Shown: positions 51,110 to 52,322 of the stretch, piece by piece
Position numbering within the stretch: the first letter of the stretch is position 1
Layout of the letters: each line of letters opens with the position of its first letter
Program-made: the position numbers and the translations under genes
DNA from: a virus
Strand: one strand, 5' to 3'
IMG/VR virus record: IMGVR_UViG_3300037277_000027
Location: 1-52,322 of that record
Length of the DNA stretch: 52,322 nt
Notes under the pieces: generated by a model
Seen by the model: only the letters and a program-made list of their open reading frames with translations
What the model was told of the DNA's origin: nothing
Database searches by the model: none

Positions 51110-51904
51110 TTATTTCCCTCCCTCAGGAAGACGTTTGTACCAAGAACTTTTCTTTAAAATCGCTATTTTATCTTGGAACTTCTGGAATGCTAACCTCTTC
51201 TCATCATCATCTCCAGTTATGTCAGTATGCAATTTCTTAGACAACATTCTAAACGCTGCTTTGAAGCTTTGTTTTGTTGATACTTGCAAGTCTGGAAACT
51301 TTCTAAAAATTGCATCTATTCTTTTTTGCTCTTCCTCCCTCATCTTATCCAAGAAACTAAACCTGTTCTTTTTCCCCGTATCACGATTTACTTTTCTTTC
51401 AATGGCATACCTCATCTTTATGCTCATACCTACAAACACTGGCACCTTTAGCTTTGTGAGTTCATTGCCAAACAACGCATCAAAATCTCTTTCCTTAATA
51501 TTATCGATTATGACTCTTTTCTTGAAGTTTCCTGAAGAATCTTTTGACTGAAGTTCTACGAAAGCGGACAAATTATTTTTAGCAAAGATATTCTTTATAA
51601 AGTCCTGCTCTTCTTCATCAAAGAAAAGATACTCAACTTTTTTAGTTATGAAGTATCTTTCTATTCTGGCCCTTAAAAATTTGTCCCTAAAGCTTGAAAC
51701 CTTTTTGTCAAAATTCTTACATGCAAAGACATCATTTTTCTCCATTAATTCCTTTATAGAGAACTGTCTACCAACATCATCCTTGATGTCCTTTATTACT
51801 ATTGCTGATTTGTGTGACAGGAATAGAAGAAGATCATCCTCGTTGTATGGCATAACTCTGGCTAGAGGTATCTTATTAATTCCTTCTGCTAACATCATTA
51901 ACAC
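51110..51904 (-). CDS. Hypothetical protein with a J-like C-terminal segment
   Basis: 264 residues starting at GTG 51904, which has AAGGAGG nine bases before it; later ATGs at 51898 and 51895 are too far. The N-terminal 185 residues are charged and not recognised. The C-terminal FRMLSKKLHTDITGDDDE, then AFQKFQDKIAIL, looks like a DnaJ domain with HTD in place of HPD. If real it could recruit Hsp70 weakly or not at all. Next gene starts one base after the stop. Confidence 0.55.
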   Translation of the reverse strand: MLMMLAEGINKIPLARVMPYNEDDLLLFLSHKSAIVIKDIKDDVGRQFSIKELMEKNDVFACKNFDKKVSSFRDKFLRARIERYFITKKVEYLFFDEEEQDFIKNIFAKNNLSAFVELQSKDSSGNFKKRVIIDNIKERDFDALFGNELTKLKVPVFVGMSIKMRYAIERKVNRDTGKKNRFSFLDKMREEEQKRIDAIFRKFPDLQVSTKQSFKAAFRMLSKKLHTDITGDDDEKRLAFQKFQDKIAILKKSSWYKRLPEGGK

Positions 51905-51937
51905 GACTCTTTCCCTCCTTAGTAAATCAAAGAAAAT

Positions 51938-51957
51938 GTATCACGATTTCGTGATAC
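51938..51957. repeat. Perfect palindrome GTATCACGA-TT-TCGTGATAC
   Basis: Nine-base perfect arms around TT, in the 69-base gap between two minus-strand genes. On the minus strand it is followed by ATTTTCTTT, so it may be a weak terminator for the gene at 51974. Operator use is also possible. Confidence 0.5.
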
Positions 51958-51973
51958 TCTCCTCGTTAGATTT

Positions 51974-52180
51974 TCAATCTCTGTTCTTCCAGATATAGAT
52001 TATTGCCCTTGTAGATTGTACTAAAACTGCCCAAAAGCTTGACCCCATATTTTTTACTGTCATTGTTGCAATTTGTATGAGAAATCCGAAGAACGCCATT
52101 CCAAAAAACGTTGCTATCAACTTCCTAAAGAAAGACCAATTCAAAACTTCTTTAAAAATTCTTTTAACTATGCTCCACAT
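51974..52180 (-). CDS. Small membrane protein
   Basis: 68 residues with GGGGGTGAG before the ATG. Two hydrophobic segments (LIATFFGMAFFGFLIQIA and SFWAVLVQSTRAIIYIW) with basic ends suggest two membrane passes or one plus an amphipathic helix. No family match. Confidence 0.55.
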   Translation of the reverse strand: MWSIVKRIFKEVLNWSFFRKLIATFFGMAFFGFLIQIATMTVKNMGSSFWAVLVQSTRAIIYIWKNRD

Positions 52181-52221
52181 TTCATTCTCACCCCCATATT
52201 ACTTATACCTAAAAAGTTCAT

Positions 52222-52263
52222 TAAAATAAGCAAGCACAAGGGATTTTGTGCTTGCTTATTTTA
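52222..52263 (-). terminator. Terminator of the gene at the right edge
   Basis: Perfect 18-base arms (52222-52239 and 52246-52263) around a six-base loop, ending in TTATTTTA on the minus strand. The stop codon of the edge gene lies ten bases before it. Confidence 0.8.
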
Positions 52264-52272
52264 TATGAATTC

Positions 52273-52322
52273 TTATTCAGCAGAGTCAGTGTCGTCTGAT
52301 TCGACTGAATCATCTTCTTCTG
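52273..52322 (-). CDS. Acidic C-terminal tail of a gene cut by the window edge
   Basis: The last 15 codons read EEDDSVESDDTDSAE then a TAA stop at 52273-52275, followed by a strong terminator. Only the tail is present. Highly acidic tails occur in single-stranded DNA-binding proteins and other replication proteins, but nothing more can be said. Confidence 0.55.
   Translation of the reverse strand, partial: EEDDSVESDDTDSAE

Overview
The window is part of a large, low-GC, contractile-tailed (myovirus-type) bacteriophage genome that infects a Gram-positive host. The evidence is a recognisable tail sheath, tail tube, tape measure, baseplate hub, spike, gp25-like and J-like wedge set, strong GGAGG-type ribosome binding sites before almost every gene, and an endolysin ending in an S-layer homology (SLH) domain. 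That domain points to a Bacillus, Paenibacillus or Clostridium-like host with an S-layer-anchoring wall polymer. I saw no tRNA, integrase, transposon or CRISPR array. Terminase and portal genes are not recognisable here and presumably lie outside the window.

Layout. Positions 1-922 hold two minus-strand genes of unknown function. Positions about 940-1825 are an 880-bp non-coding divergence region. It contains two opposed arrays of a TGTCCA motif spaced at about 21 bp on either side of a 52-bp pure A/T tract, then a degenerate 83-bp direct duplication, then the promoter of the structural block. Positions 1829-7409 are the head module: an unusually long prohead protease, two scaffold/core-like proteins, a putative decoration protein and the major capsid protein. 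Positions 7485-10692 carry structural and connector candidates. Positions 10711-18576 carry sheath, tube, tail assembly chaperones joined by a -1 frameshift, and a 1595-residue tape measure protein with a lytic transglycosylase domain. Positions 18661-31139 are the baseplate, and an RNA polymerase sigma factor gene sits inside it. Positions 31157-45346 are fibres and adhesins: LamG repeats, Asp-box propellers and glycine-rich proteins, ending in several very small, translationally coupled genes. Positions 45384-47938 hold a dCMP deaminase and the lysis cluster. From 47958 to the end, all genes are on the minus strand: a zinc-ribbon protein, a UvsW-like helicase and small proteins of unknown function. 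They look like early or replication-associated genes.

How it fits together. The plus-strand block reads as a late programme in normal assembly order: head, connector, tail, baseplate, fibres, lysis. Two of its promoters share a 16-base motif, AAAA[GC]ATGATATACTT, and the block encodes its own sigma factor, so self-directed late transcription is plausible but unproven. At least two tail components carry peptidoglycan-directed catalytic domains with key residues present (tape measure SLT, hub M23). A third baseplate protein has an amidase-like fold that appears to have lost its catalytic residues. The most unexplained element is the inverted TGTCCA array around the A/T tract, which has the architecture of an iteron-type replication origin or a large cooperative operator.
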